Below, piece by piece: positions 13,231 to 24,660 of a DNA stretch of 64,000 nt. This DNA comes from Procambarus clarkii (lineage: Eukaryota; Arthropoda; Malacostraca; Decapoda; Cambaridae): assembly GCF_040958095.1 (NCBI RefSeq), contig NC_091173.1, forward strand, positions 16,971,445 through 17,035,444. Reading direction: 5' to 3'. The notes under the pieces were generated by a model. The model saw only the letters and a program-made list of their open reading frames with translations, did no database searches and was not told the origin of the DNA. Positions within the stretch are counted from its first letter, which is position 1. The number at the start of each line of letters is the position of its first letter. The position numbers were made by a program, and so were the translations under genes.

Positions 13231-13396
13231 CAAAACAAACACACCACACCAGATGGTTGGACTGTTGGGCCACAGTGTAAACAGGGACACAGCTGGTGCA
13301 AGGGTTCGAGGCCCGGCGGCGCAGGAGCCAATTTCACCAATCTACAATAACAGTCAGTGGGTCTCGCCCTGATGAAATACTGAGCGGTTGTCCCAC

Positions 13397-13507
13397 ACCT
13401 GGTACCTCCACCACTGGCTGCCCCACACACCTGGTACCTTCACCACTGGCTGGCCCACACACCTGGTACCTCCACCACTGGCTCGCCCCCACACACCTGG
13501 CTGCCCC
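13397..13507. repeat. 31-33-bp minisatellite, left part
   Basis: About three units of CACACCTGGTACCTCCACC plus ACTGGCTGCCCC. The array is broken at 13507 by the LTR element and continues at 18214. Confidence 0.9.
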
Positions 13508-14835
13508 TGTAACGGGGGGTGGGGGAAATAGCTCTATCTTGTCCATTATTCCACCCCCCAGTTAACTAACGAGGCCGGGGGAAACAGCTCTCTCTAGTCC
13601 GTTATCCCGTCCCCAGTTAGCTAACTATTCTAGAGCACTCCCAGAGTTCCTAAGGCAACCTCTCTCGTTCAACACCTTGTAACCTAGGTATTAGACTACC
13701 TAGGTTCTAAGCCTACAAGGCGCCGTCACTTGATCAGTTACCCGAAACTCTAGAGAGAACTCTAGAATACATAATCATTGCCACAAACGTAAAAGAGAAA
13801 ACGAAAGGAAAGAAATGAATAGTGAAGTAATTAGTGAGGGTTTGGGGTGAGAGGGAGAGAAGTGGGAGGGGCGAGGAGGGTCATTAGTTGAAAGTGAGAG
13901 TTTAGAGAGGGGTGGAGGGAGAGGTGTAGATAGGTAGAAGTAGAAGAGTAGATAGTAGAAGTAAAAAGAGTAGATAGTAGAAGACGAAATGCTGCCACCA
14001 TCCATTCATGATCATTACATACAAGACAAGGAATGGAACTTGTCTGTATCACAATATTCACCAAAGATGTTATCATGAGATCATTATTAGTATGGTCCCA
14101 TCTTTATCATGTACTCATTCTAAACCATGAAACCAGTAACTACAGAGGCTTTCTCATCTCCACTCAAAATCTCTAGGGAACAAAGTTAAACACAATTTAA
14201 ATAATAAATTCATAATTATATTTCACATGAAGTATCATAATTTAGCAATTCAATTAAAATGTTCCAGTTTAATATGCAAAGTGAGTCATCATCCAAGAAT
14301 TCGAGAACCCTACAACTTGACTGCCCCTGATCATCACACAACATATGTAAACACGACCAAGTCACCTTAATGTTCACTCACCGAGGACTGAGTCTAAGTT
14401 GAATAGAGAGGGGGGGGGGGTTTGTAGTTGACGGAGACTCCCGCCCTGCCGGCCGACAGCCTCCCTGATAGGGCTGTCTTCTCTCTGCTCTCCTGGCTCG
14501 TCTGCTGCTCTGTCTGTTAATGCCCCCTGCTGGATAGCTCTCCGAGTTTATATTGGGGAACCTAGTAGCTAACTCCGCCCACAATAGATAGCCTCCGGCA
14601 CTACCAAGCCACTCCTTAAACGTCGGCTTGTTTGAAGGCTACCAGACTACAATTAAGAGCTTAGCGGAAGCAAGGTGAAATTCTCATGATCTGACCTCAG
14701 GTCACTTGAGGTCATTAACGCTTTGAGGTGTGAGATCTCAGGCAGACAACTGGCGCCTCTCAGATCCTTGTCTGTGACTCATGTACTCTATATATATTTT
14801 AAATAAACTAACTCAAACACTTTTACAGTGTTACA
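13508..14835 (-). repeat. LTR (3' LTR in element orientation)
   Basis: 1328 bp, nearly identical to 16887-18213. Differences noticed: AAATAGCTC here versus AAATTGCTC, GTGTAGATAGG versus GTGTAAATAGG, and one extra G in the G tract near 14410. Confidence 0.93.
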
Positions 14836-14851
14836 TCTCCCCTTCTCCCCG
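14836..14851 (-). promoter_or_regulatory. Polypurine tract
   Basis: Minus-strand GGGGAGAAGGGGAGA abuts the LTR edge. In LTR retroelements this primes plus-strand DNA synthesis. Its position fixes the element orientation as minus. Confidence 0.75.
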
Positions 14852-16868
14852 AAATAAAGTTTTTGCAACACTGCTAAAGCAAGCTAGCTGTGTGCAACAA
14901 CTTTATTAACGAAAAAAAAAAATACATCCTAGCTAAACAAATATACCTCATCCTACTCTAAAAAAATGAAATATATAGACAGACGTCCATTGTCTCTGGC
15001 TGGGCGACGTCACTGCTTGGTCTTGTAGATAATCCTGTACCACATTTCTTCAACACAACTGCCTCCGTCGCTTCTCCGTCGTTAACGCACAACAACACTT
15101 GGTCAACCCGAAAGCCGTTACTACTTGAACTGAGCACAGGACCGTGGAATTCGGTTGTCCCAGCTGATCTGTAATTGGCCCTACGTCAGTCACCATGAGA
15201 GACGTATATTGGGGTTCTTCACAGCTATAGGGACTACAAGTTTCGAGACCTTCATATAGTTGCCAACAGTAGAAATCCCATCCTACTCTTCTTCCTCCCT
15301 GTTGCTCCAGCACGCCTCCTTCAGAGAGCTACTTCTGACAGCCACATCAAGTCTGCATGACACAGGAAGAATCACTCAACAGAGCTACCTGCTTGCAGGA
15401 GGGGCGGCCAGTTAAGGCAAACGATCCTGTCTTGCAATTACGCTCCATGCAATGATGCTGATACCAGCAAGGGACACGAGGCATCGTGTCTCACTCAGCT
15501 TGTCTTATCTTCTTTCTTCTCTCTTCTTTCTTCTCTCTTCCTTCTTCTCTCTTCTTTCTTCTCTCTTCTTTCTTCTCTCTTCCTCCTCCCATGGGTCTTT
15601 GACAAGCGACCTGGGGTCCATTGGGGTCCGTCCTGGGTAGACCGATGTTGGTGGGACAGACTGGAGTCGTTGTTCCTCTTCCATCTTTACTGGGTCGTCT
15701 GGGTTCGTCTGCAGAACGACCTGGGGTCCACTGGGGTCCGTCCGTCCTGGGGTCCACAGGGGTCCGTCCGTCCTGGGGTCCACAGGGTAGACCAATGTTG
15801 ACCGACCGAGAGGGCTGTATCTCGGGGGTCCCCTGGGGTGATGGTGGTGGTGGTGATAAACGCCCCTGAGTGTGGTACACAGCAGCCGTCTCCCTCTTCT
15901 GTATGTGCGTCTCTCCTCTCTTCTGGCTCCCACCTGTGAAATGAACAGAAAGGCGACAATACGTGTTCCCAAGATGTTTGTGTGACCCTGTAGTTTGTAT
16001 AGGGTTACACAGTCCTATCATACCGCTCTCCTCCTGGCAACAACTACACTTCAATTTTTAATAATCCAATTAACTCTTTAATGATATTGACTTGGTGGAA
16101 CATAAAACAGTAACAGAGGAAAGTTTAGGGAAGAGAGAATAAGGTCGTCACTACCTTTAACTTGTCACAAAAAAAAATCAACACTAATAGACAAAACACT
16201 AGCCTAACTTAACTATACCGTTCCTAATCTTACGTACTTAAATATCCATTACTCCCACCCTTAACCTACAGCCACCTACGTGACCCAGAGTGTTTCCCTA
16301 GCTTCTCCGCCGGTAAACAACTCAAACTGTTGCCACCCCTGTGACCAGACTATCTAACGTCGAGCGTCCCCAACGTGAAGTCTACTGACATACTAAGGCT
16401 CCCCCTAGCATGCTGTACAATACCAGTACACCTCGGGTTATTGCGTTCAAATGGAGTAAAACAGTCGATCGCAATAATCTGAGCAGAACCACTATTTAAA
16501 AACTACACCTGCCACTCCCCACTGACCTGGAGACCAGCGGTGGCTGGGTGTCCCCGTGGGACATGCGAGGTCACCTGTCACACTCAGCTGACCTGCACTA
16601 CCAACACCGCTAAGTTCCCAAATCGCCAAATCTTATTACTAACATAAATCACTACACACGCAAGTTCTGGTGAACATTCCCTGAACTACACAAAACTCAC
16701 AAAATCACTAAACACAACACCAGAGAATCACAATCTCCTAGCCTGAAAAAAACTCGCTAAATCGCGAAAGTAAAACACCTGTCAAGATCTCCCTGATAGC
16801 GCCTGAGCGGCAAAAGACACGTGGGACTGAACAATGTTAAAAGAACACCAACTACCTACAACATTGTT
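14852..16868 (-). other. LTR-element interior without recognisable pol
   Basis: The longest minus-strand frame (16054-15491, 187 codons) is proline-rich then K/E/R-rich. Its end comes from a TCTTCTTTC simple repeat at about 15505-15590, and its middle from repeated GGGGTCC units at about 15605-15790. A short Cys-rich start (residues 3-6, CSCC) is not a convincing zinc knuckle. A second minus frame (15313-15050) is unrecognised. I assign no function. Confidence 0.5.
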
Positions 16869-16886
16869 CAACACCGCTGCCAACAT
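16869..16886 (-). promoter_or_regulatory. Candidate primer-binding site
   Basis: Minus-strand TGGCAGCGGTG begins four bases inside the 5' LTR edge. It begins with TGG, as expected for pairing with a tRNA 3' CCA. I did not identify the tRNA. Confidence 0.55.
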
Positions 16887-18213
16887 TGTAACGGGGGGTG
16901 GGGGAAATTGCTCTATCTTGTCCATTATTCCACCCCCCAGTTAACTAACGAGGCCGGGGGAAACAGCTCTCTCTAGTCCGTTATCCCGTCCCCAGTTAGC
17001 TAACTATTCTAGAGCACTCCCAGAGTTCCTAAGGCAACCTCTCTCGTTCAACACCTTGTAACCTAGGTATTAGACTACCTAGGTTCTAAGCCTACAAGGC
17101 GCCGTCACTTGATCAGTTACCCGAAACTCTAGAGAGAACTCTAGAATACATAATCATTGCCACAAACGTAAAAGAGAAAACGAAAGGAAAGAAATGAATA
17201 GTGAAGTAATTAGTGAGGGTTTGGGGTGAGAGGGAGAGAAGTGGGAGGGGCGAGGAGGGTCATTAGTTGAAAGTGAGAGTTTAGAGAGGGGTGGAGGGAG
17301 AGGTGTAAATAGGTAGAAGTAGAAGAGTAGATAGTAGAAGTAAAAAGAGTAGATAGTAGAAGACGAAATGCTGCCACCATCCATTCATGATCATTACATA
17401 CAAGACAAGGAATGGAACTTGTCTGTATCACAATATTCACCAAAGATGTTATCATGAGATCATTATTAGTATGGTCCCATCTTTATCATGTACTCATTCT
17501 AAACCATGAAACCAGTAACTACAGAGGCTTTCTCATCTCCACTCAAAATCTCTAGGGAACAAAGTTAAACACAATTTAAATAATAAATTCATAATTATAT
17601 TTCACATGAAGTATCATAATTTAGCAATTCAATTAAAATGTTCCAGTTTAATATGCAAAGTGAGTCATCATCCAAGAATTCGAGAACCCTACAACTTGAC
17701 TGCCCCTGATCATCACACAACATATGTAAACACGACCAAGTCACCTTAATGTTCACTCACCGAGGACTGAGTCTAAGTTGAATAGAGAGGGGGGGGGGTT
17801 TGTAGTTGACGGAGACTCCCGCCCTGCCGGCCGACAGCCTCCCTGATAGGGCTGTCTTCTCTCTGCTCTCCTGGCTCGTCTGCTGCTCTGTCTGTTAATG
17901 CCCCCTGCTGGATAGCTCTCCGAGTTTATATTGGGGAACCTAGTAGCTAACTCCGCCCACAATAGATAGCCTCCGGCACTACCAAGCCACTCCTTAAACG
18001 TCGGCTTGTTTGAAGGCTACCAGACTACAATTAAGAGCTTAGCGGAAGCAAGGTGAAATTCTCATGATCTGACCTCAGGTCACTTGAGGTCATTAACGCT
18101 TTGAGGTGTGAGATCTCAGGCAGACAACTGGCGCCTCTCAGATCCTTGTCTGTGACTCATGTACTCTATATATATTTTAAATAAACTAACTCAAACACTT
18201 TTACAGTGTTACA
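16887..18213 (-). repeat. LTR (5' LTR in element orientation)
   Basis: 1327 bp direct repeat of 13508-14835. A TATATATA stretch lies about 50 bp inside the minus-strand start (18167-18175) and could serve as a TATA box. Confidence 0.93.
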
Positions 18214-18750
18214 CCCCCACACCTGGTACCTCCACCACTAGCTGCCCCACACACCTGGTACCTCCACCACTGGCTGCCCCACACACCTGGTACCTCCACC
18301 ACTGGCTGCCCCACACCTTGTACCTCCACCACTGGCTGTCCCCCACACACCTGGTACCTCCACCATTGGCTGCCCCCACACACCTGGTGCCTCCACCACT
18401 GGCTGTCCCACAAACCTGGTACCTCCACCACTGGCTGTCCCACACACCTGGTACTTCCACCACTGGCTGCCCCCACACACCTGGTACCTCCACCACTGGC
18501 TGCCCCCCACACACCTGGTACCTCCACCACTGGCTGCCCCACACACCTGGTACCTCCACCACTGGCTGGCCCCCCACACACCTGGTACCTCCACCACTGG
18601 CTGCCCCACACACCTGGTACCTCCACCACTGGCTGGCCCCCTACACACCTGGTACCTCCACCACTGGCTGGCCCCCACACACCTGGTACCTCCACCACTG
18701 GCTGCCCCACACACCTGGTACCTCCACCACTGGCTGCCCCACACCTGGTA
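18214..18750. repeat. 31-33-bp minisatellite, right part
   Basis: About 16 units of ACACCTGGTACCTCCACCAC plus TGGCTGCCCC. It continues the array interrupted at 13507. Confidence 0.93.
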
Positions 18751-19456
18751 CGATCAGTTCAGATTTCAGACGAAGCTTAGACGCCACATGTGCGAGAATA
18801 AGGGGGTATATACCTCACAGCTTCGTCATTCAGGTGTGTTGCGCTCTCTGATATTAAAGAAATCATTGTGAGGGAAATAATAAGTCTCCCAATCACATAA
18901 ATTTCACTATTCTCACTAGTGAGTTGAACCCTTGTACCGCGCCCTCAACTCAAGACGTTCATTCCCTAGTTTTCTTCTCCTCCAAGTATGAGGCTTGAGG
19001 TGTTTTCTTGTTTTGTTTTATGTGTTGTATATAATTGTGGTGTTTTACTTGTTTAAAATATTCATTTAGGGTTTTTATTTGTCTTAAGTCTTTTTAACGG
19101 AGACTGATTTATATATTTATAAAGTTTGTAAACTTTAATGATGTTTTTATCAACATTTGCTGAGTAATTGGTGTTCTTTCTTTAAGAACTAATGCCGAAA
19201 TATATTCACCGTAACGTTAGAACTGTATAAATGAAGATGTATATATTGTTCCATGGTACTACTTTTCCTCAGCACATAGAAATTTCCAAGAGGAAAATTC
19301 ATTCCTGAAATAACTAGAAGCATTGTACCCTTAGCCTCGAAGAAATGCACACACACATACAACGCATTGCAGGGGATTTTTGGGTCCTCCTTCAATGCCT
19401 CCCCTTTTCCCCCCTGGTTGTTCCAGTTTCCATGCTATTTTGTCCTACCTATTTTT

Positions 19457-19458
<2 letters not shown>
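18751..19458. other. Unannotated A/T-rich sequence
   Basis: No gene or known repeat recognised. No frame is long enough to be persuasive. Confidence 0.4.
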
Positions 19459-19490
<32 letters not shown>

Positions 19491-19494
<4 letters not shown>

Positions 19495-19877
19495 GTACCT
19501 AGTAGCCAGAACTCACTTATATGCCTACTATGCAAGGCCCGATTTGCCTAATAAGCCAAGTTTTTATGAATTAATTGTTTTTCGACTACCTAACCTACCT
19601 AACCTAACCTAACCTAACGTTTTCGGCTACCTAACCTAACCTAACATATAAAGATAGGTTAGGTTAGGTTAGGTAGGGTTGGTTAGGTTCGGTCATATAT
19701 CTACTTTAATTTTAACTCCAATAAAAAAAAATTGACCTCATACATAATGAAATGGGTAGCTTTATCATTTCATAAGAAAATATTTAGAGAAAATATATTA
19801 ATCCAGGAAAATTTGGCTTATTAGGCAAATCGGGCCTTGCATAGTAGGCTGAGAAGTGCGTTCTGGCTATTAGGTAC

Positions 19878-19881
<4 letters not shown>
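19491..19881. mobile_element. Foldback/MITE-like element with telomere-type repeats
   Basis: Inverted ends of about 90 bp start TGTCGTACCTA and end TAGGTACGACA. They share ACTATGCAAGGCCCGATTTG and CCTAATAAGCCAA. The interior contains ACCTAACCTAACC arrays at about 19587-19640 and the opposite TTAGGTTAGGTTAGG at about 19655-19690, forming an inner palindrome. The element sits inside an (AT)n tract (19459-19490, 19882-19967), so a TA target is plausible but not provable. No transposase is encoded. Confidence 0.8.

Positions 19882-19967
<86 letters not shown>
19882..19967. repeat. (AT)n microsatellite
   Basis: Uninterrupted AT dinucleotides flanking the foldback element. Confidence 0.98.
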
Positions 19968-19970
<3 letters not shown>

Positions 19971-19974
19971 GGGT

Positions 19975-20100
19975 ACCACCACTGGTGCAATTATAGGGAC
20001 CCACAGCCTCAGAGAAGGGAACACAGAGCACTCAGGGAAAAACTTGACATTTAACTCTGAATACGAAAGAGTGTTCACTTCTCCTACCACCCCCTTTTTT
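19975..20100 (-). repeat. Repeat R1, inverted partner of 21120-21220
   Basis: Shares, in opposite orientation, GGGACCCACAGCCTC, CTTCTCCTACCACCCCC and a middle TGAATAC/GTTCACT region with 21120-21220. Similarity is moderate. The pair brackets the endonuclease-bearing retrotransposon fragment. Confidence 0.6.
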
Positions 20101-20223
20101 TTTTATTATGATGTACACTTTATTATGCAAGGTTATACAGTTACATATCTGATTTTATACAAAAAATGAACATGTAGAGGACACAAGAAAAAGTTCGCTT
20201 CCTAGAGGCTGTAGATTTCCTCG

Positions 20224-21038
<815 letters not shown>

Positions 21039-21105
21039 CAACCATCTTTGTAACCCATATGTAACTCCTTTTTGTAACAAAGTTCAAATAAAGTAAATAT
21101 ATATG
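21039..21105 (+). terminator. 3' UTR and polyadenylation signal of the fragment
   Basis: Short UTR after the stop with AATAAA (in TTCAAATAAAGTAAA) at about 21086-21095, then (AT)/(GT)-rich sequence. This fits the 3' end of an element transcript. Confidence 0.5.
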
Positions 21106-21119
21106 TGTACATACAAAAG

Positions 21120-21215
21120 AATGGGGGTGGTAGGAGAAGATAATATTAGTGTTCAGTGAGAAACCACAAGGTCTCCTCTGAATACTTTTTATTTTCTTCT
21201 CCGAGGCTATGGGTC

Positions 21216-21220
<5 letters not shown>
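21120..21220 (+). repeat. Repeat R1, second copy
   Basis: Contains GGGGGTGGTAGGAGAAG and GAGGCTATGGGTCCCC, the reverse complement of blocks in 19975-20100. It ends at an (AT)n tract (21219-21288). Confidence 0.6.
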
Positions 21221-21291
<71 letters not shown>

Positions 21292-21443
21292 GTAGCAGTC
21301 TTTCCTGTAGACATATATTATTAAATATGACCGAAAAAGTAAGATTAATAATTCTAACACGAATTTTCTCAATCTTTCGTACATTATGCTTCACTGTTGG
21401 AGGTAAATCAAAAATCACTTCTCCAAAATTCATTTTTATTTCT

Positions 21444-21496
21444 AGTCTGACGCGACACGGGCGCGTTTCGTAAAACTTATTACATTTTCAAAGACT
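21444..21496 (-). ncRNA. Hammerhead-like motif in PLE 3' region (left arm)
   Basis: Mirror copy of the motif at 23700-23752, identical in sequence because the arms match base for base. Confidence 0.4.
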
Positions 21497-21717
21497 TCAC
21501 AAATACACAACTGATTAGAACTTGCGTTTCCCTGATTTTATATCTACATTTGAGTGAGGTGGGAAGGGTGATGTGGCATTACATTTGAGTGAGGTGGGAA
21601 GGATGATGTGGCATTAACACAAGACAGAACACTAGAGGATATTAATAGGGTATTAAAAGTATCAACACAAGACAGAACAGAAACAATGGGTATTGAATAG
21701 AAGTGTTTGTAGAAAGC

Positions 21718-23040
21718 CTATTGGTCCATATTTCTTGATGCTTCTATATTGGAGCGGAGTCTTGAGGTGGGTAGAATATAGTTGTGCAATAATTGGCTGT
21801 TGATTGCTGGTGTTGACTTCTTGATGTGTAGTGCCTCGCAAACGTCAAGCCGCCTGCTATCGCTGTATCTATCGATGATTTCTGTGTTGTTTACTAGGAT
21901 TTCTCTGGCGATGGTTTGGTTATGGGAAGAGATTATATGTTCCTTAATGGAGCCCTGTTGTTTATGCATCGTTAAACGCCTAGAAAGAGATGTTGTTGTC
22001 TTGCCTATATACTGGGTTTTTTGGAGCTTACAGTCCCCAAGTGGGCATTTGAAGGCATAGACGACGTTAGTCTCTTTTAAAGCGTTCTGTTTCGTGTCTG
22101 GAGAGTTTCTCATGAGTAGGCTGGCCGTTTTTCTGGTTTTATAGTAAATCGTCAGTTGTATCCTCTGATTTTTGTCTGTAGGGATAACGTTTCTATTAAC
22201 AATATCTTTCAGGACCCTTTCCTCTGTTTTATGAGCTGTGGAAAAGAAGTTCCTGTAAAATAGTCTAATAGGGGGTATAGGTGTTGTGTTAGTTGTCTCT
22301 TCGGAGGTTGCATGGCTTTTCACTTTCCTTCTTATGATGTCTTCGATGAAACCATTGGAGAAGCCGTTATTGACTAGAACCTGCCTTACCCTACAGAGTT
22401 CTTCGTCGACTTGCTTCCATTCTGAGCTGTGGCTGAGAGCACGGTCGACGTATGCGTTAACAACACTCCTCTTGTACCTGTCAGGGCAGTCGCTGTTGGC
22501 ATTTAGGCACATTCCTATGTTTGTTTCCTTTGTGTAGACTGCAGTGTGGAAACCTCCGCCCTTTTCCATGACTGTTACATCTAGAAAAGGCAGCTTCCCA
22601 TCCTTTTCCGTCTCGTAAGTGAAACGCAGCACGGAACTCTGCTCAAATGCCTCCTTCAGCTCCTGCAGATGTCTGACATCAGGTACCTGTGTAAAAATGT
22701 CGTCAACATACCTGCAGTATATGGCCGGTTTCAAGTTCATGTCGACTAAGACTTTTTGCTCGATGGTACCCATGTAGAAGTTTGCAAACAGGACACCTAG
22801 GGGAGAACCCATGGCGACCCCATCTACTTGCTTATACATGTGCCCATCCGGGCTCAAGAAGGGTGCCTCTTTAGTACAAGCTTGGAGTAGTTTCCTCAGA
22901 ATACTTTCTGGCATGTCAAGAGGAGTACAGGCTGGATCACGATACACTTCTTTTCCACAGCTCATAAAACAGAGGAAAGGGTCCTGAAAGATATTGTTAA
23001 TAGAAACGTTATCCCTACAGACAAAAATCAGAGGATACAA
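21718..23040 (-). CDS. Penelope-like reverse transcriptase / GIY-YIG endonuclease (5'-truncated)
   Basis: 440-codon frame. Residues 1 to about 31 are antisense read-through from the right arm and not native. The native part starts near 32 with reverse-transcriptase motifs GVAMGSPLG (74-82), YVDD (111-114, catalytic aspartates) and LPFLD (150-154). A GIY-YIG nuclease follows: VVYAF (326-330) for the GIY strand, a CPLGDC pair (332-337), YIG (344-346), RR at 354-355, H359, an EHIISSH histidine pair (368, 373), and E402 and N414 toward the end. The inter-motif Cys pair and later His pair match the Zn-finger typical of endonuclease-bearing PLEs. In the family, the nuclease nicks target DNA and the RT copies the RNA there. 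The frame is uninterrupted. The N-terminal RT part is absent, so this copy is not expected to be autonomous. Confidence 0.85.
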   Translation of the reverse strand: MYPLIFVCRDNVSINNIFQDPFLCFMSCGKEVYRDPACTPLDMPESILRKLLQACTKEAPFLSPDGHMYKQVDGVAMGSPLGVLFANFYMGTIEQKVLVDMNLKPAIYCRYVDDIFTQVPDVRHLQELKEAFEQSSVLRFTYETEKDGKLPFLDVTVMEKGGGFHTAVYTKETNIGMCLNANSDCPDRYKRSVVNAYVDRALSHSSEWKQVDEELCRVRQVLVNNGFSNGFIEDIIRRKVKSHATSEETTNTTPIPPIRLFYRNFFSTAHKTEERVLKDIVNRNVIPTDKNQRIQLTIYYKTRKTASLLMRNSPDTKQNALKETNVVYAFKCPLGDCKLQKTQYIGKTTTSLSRRLTMHKQQGSIKEHIISSHNQTIAREILVNNTEIIDRYSDSRRLDVCEALHIKKSTPAINSQLLHNYILPTSRLRSNIEASRNMDQ

Positions 23041-23478
23041 CTGACGATTTACTATAAAACCAGAAAAACGGCCAGCCTACTCATGAGAAACTCTCCAGAC
23101 ACGAAACAGAACGCTTTAAAAGAGACTAACGTCGTCTATGCCTTCAAATGCCCACTTGGGGACTGTAAGCTCCAAAAAACCCAGTATATAGGCAAGACAA
23201 CAACATCTCTTTCTAGGCGTTTAACGATGCATAAACAACAGGGCTCCATTAAGGAACATATAATCTCTTCCCATAACCAAACCATCGCCAGAGAAATCCT
23301 AGTAAACAACACAGAAATCATCGATAGATACAGCGATAGCAGGCGGCTTGACGTTTGCGAGGCACTACACATCAAGAAGTCAACACCAGCAATCAACAGC
23401 CAATTATTGCACAACTATATTCTACCCACCTCAAGACTCCGCTCCAATATAGAAGCATCAAGAAATATGGACCAATAG
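22946..23478 (+). pseudogene. Inverted partial copy of PLE GIY-YIG region
   Basis: The plus strand encodes only the C-terminal part of the PLE protein, and the conceptual 131 residues from 23083 are identical to residues 310-440 of the minus-strand frame. It includes YIG, the Cys and His pairs and the final Glu/Asn. It lacks the reverse transcriptase and any native start. Confidence 0.8.
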
Positions 23479-23699
23479 GCTTTCTACAAACACTTCTATT
23501 CAATACCCATTGTTTCTGTTCTGTCTTGTGTTGATACTTTTAATACCCTATTAATATCCTCTAGTGTTCTGTCTTGTGTTAATGCCACATCATCCTTCCC
23601 ACCTCACTCAAATGTAATGCCACATCACCCTTCCCACCTCACTCAAATGTAGATATAAAATCAGGGAAACGCAAGTTCTAATCAGTTGTGTATTTGTGA

Positions 23700-23752
23700 A
23701 GTCTTTGAAAATGTAATAAGTTTTACGAAACGCGCCCGTGTCGCGTCAGACT
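23700..23752 (+). ncRNA. Hammerhead-like motif in PLE 3' region (right arm)
   Basis: Layout by eye: stem I 5' AGTCT (23700-23704), core TTGAAAA plus T (23705-23712), stem II GTAA/TTAC with a 6-nt loop (23713-23726), GAAA (23727-23730), stem III CGCG/CGCG with a 7-nt loop (23731-23745), TC cleavage-site-like (23746-23747), stem I 3' AGACT (23748-23752). All three stems pair. The core deviates from CUGANGA at two bases and has one extra U, so activity is doubtful. Hammerheads are an established PLE feature. Confidence 0.4.
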
Positions 23753-23873
23753 AGAAATAAAAATGAATTTTGGAGAAGTGATTTTTGATTTACCTCCAAC
23801 AGTGAAGCATAATGTACGAAAGATTGAGAAAATTCGTGTTAGAATTATTAATCTTACTTTTTCGGTCATATTT

Positions 23874-23928
<55 letters not shown>

Positions 23929-23931
<3 letters not shown>

Positions 23932-24660
23932 TAATTATGAGAGAGTGCTTACTGAGCGAGTACTCGTTAGAATAATGGTGGCAGTAGTAAGGATGGAGAA
24001 AGAAGGGGGGAGAGGGGGTGGCACTTATGAGGTGGAGAGAGTGGGTGGGTGCCACCTCTGGCACCTGGTGGGATGGGGGGCACCGTTGGGGGGGAGGAAG
24101 GGGGAGGGAAGGTTCACTTTAATTCCTCAAGTATGTCTCTTTTTTTTTTCCTCTCTCTCTCTTCACTAATCGCAATCTCATTTTAAAGTCTTCTCTACAA
24201 CCTCCAGACGCTCCGTCCGCTCCTCAAGTCTGCACAACCTCCCAACAACACCGTCTTGTACTCCACAACCCCCCACCGGTACTCCTTATTACAACCTCAT
24301 CATACCTCCTCTAATTTAAATACGGGCTCACCATAGCCCGTGCTACTTGGAACTTTTTGTTCCGGGTAGCGAATCTTTAAACAACAACAACCTTCTCCCC
24401 TCCGGTACTCTATAACACCTCCCCCACAACCCCCACCCCCACAACACCCCCCCCCCACTTCACCAGCAGGGTATCTTTAAAACCCCACCTCCTCCTCCAC
24501 GGGGAAGTATCCCCGAGACGATACACTGTATTACGAAATGTATCTTACCACAAGTCATTTAATACGTGTACTTATACACCCAGATATACTTAAAGACAGA
24601 GGAAACTTACAGCAGATGGACTTAAAACACAACGAACTTATAAAAAGACACTTAAATACG
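23929..24660. other. Unannotated sequence, G-rich then C/T-rich
   Basis: G-rich to about 24115, then a T tract and CT run, then C-rich sequence with CTCCACAACC-type short repeats. No gene recognised. Confidence 0.4.

Larger units (their letters stand above)
13508..18213 (-). mobile_element. Non-autonomous LTR retrotransposon (minus strand)
   Basis: Two direct repeats of 1328 and 1327 bp flank a 2051-bp interior. On the minus strand the element reads: 5' LTR, primer-binding-site-like TGGCAGCGGTG just inside it, interior, then a polypurine tract (GGGGAGAAGGGGAGA) directly before the 3' LTR. LTRs start TGTAAC and end TTACA in either reading, giving the TG...CA ends typical of LTR elements. The flanks share CCCC, a possible 4-bp target duplication in a C-rich site. 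The interior has no recognisable gag, protease, reverse transcriptase or integrase, so mobilisation would need an autonomous partner. The element is inserted in a minisatellite unit. The LTRs differ only at a few positions seen by eye, suggesting recent insertion. Confidence 0.88.
21313..23883 (-). mobile_element. Penelope-like element with two inverted 938-bp arms
   Basis: Left arm 21313-22250 and right arm 22946-23883 are reverse complements with no indel detected: every paired position sums to 45196. They enclose a 695-bp spacer. The left arm plus spacer carries a minus-strand reverse transcriptase and GIY-YIG frame. The right arm repeats the C-terminal third and 3' UTR in the opposite orientation. 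PLEs are known for 5'-truncated, partly inverted or tandem copies, so the layout fits the family. Both outer edges meet (AT)n tracts (21219-21288, 23878-23928). The 3' UTR in each arm includes a direct duplication of CATTTGAGTGAGGTGGGAAG and a hammerhead-like motif, listed separately. The first half of a full PLE protein is missing. Confidence 0.85.

Noticed and set aside
10889..13290. Minus-strand frames of 130-284 codons with LPVVVLVV and YLWWYWLF repeats
   Set aside because: They translate the 29-31-bp minisatellite, and the same peptide motifs occur in all frames.
13321..13400. Hammerhead core CTGATGA at 13369
   Set aside because: GAAA follows immediately without room for stem II, and no flanking stems pair.
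15491..16054. Gag-like protein in the LTR interior
   Set aside because: The frame is a composite of a simple TCTTCTTTC repeat and GGGGTCC repeats. The CSCC start is not a full zinc knuckle.
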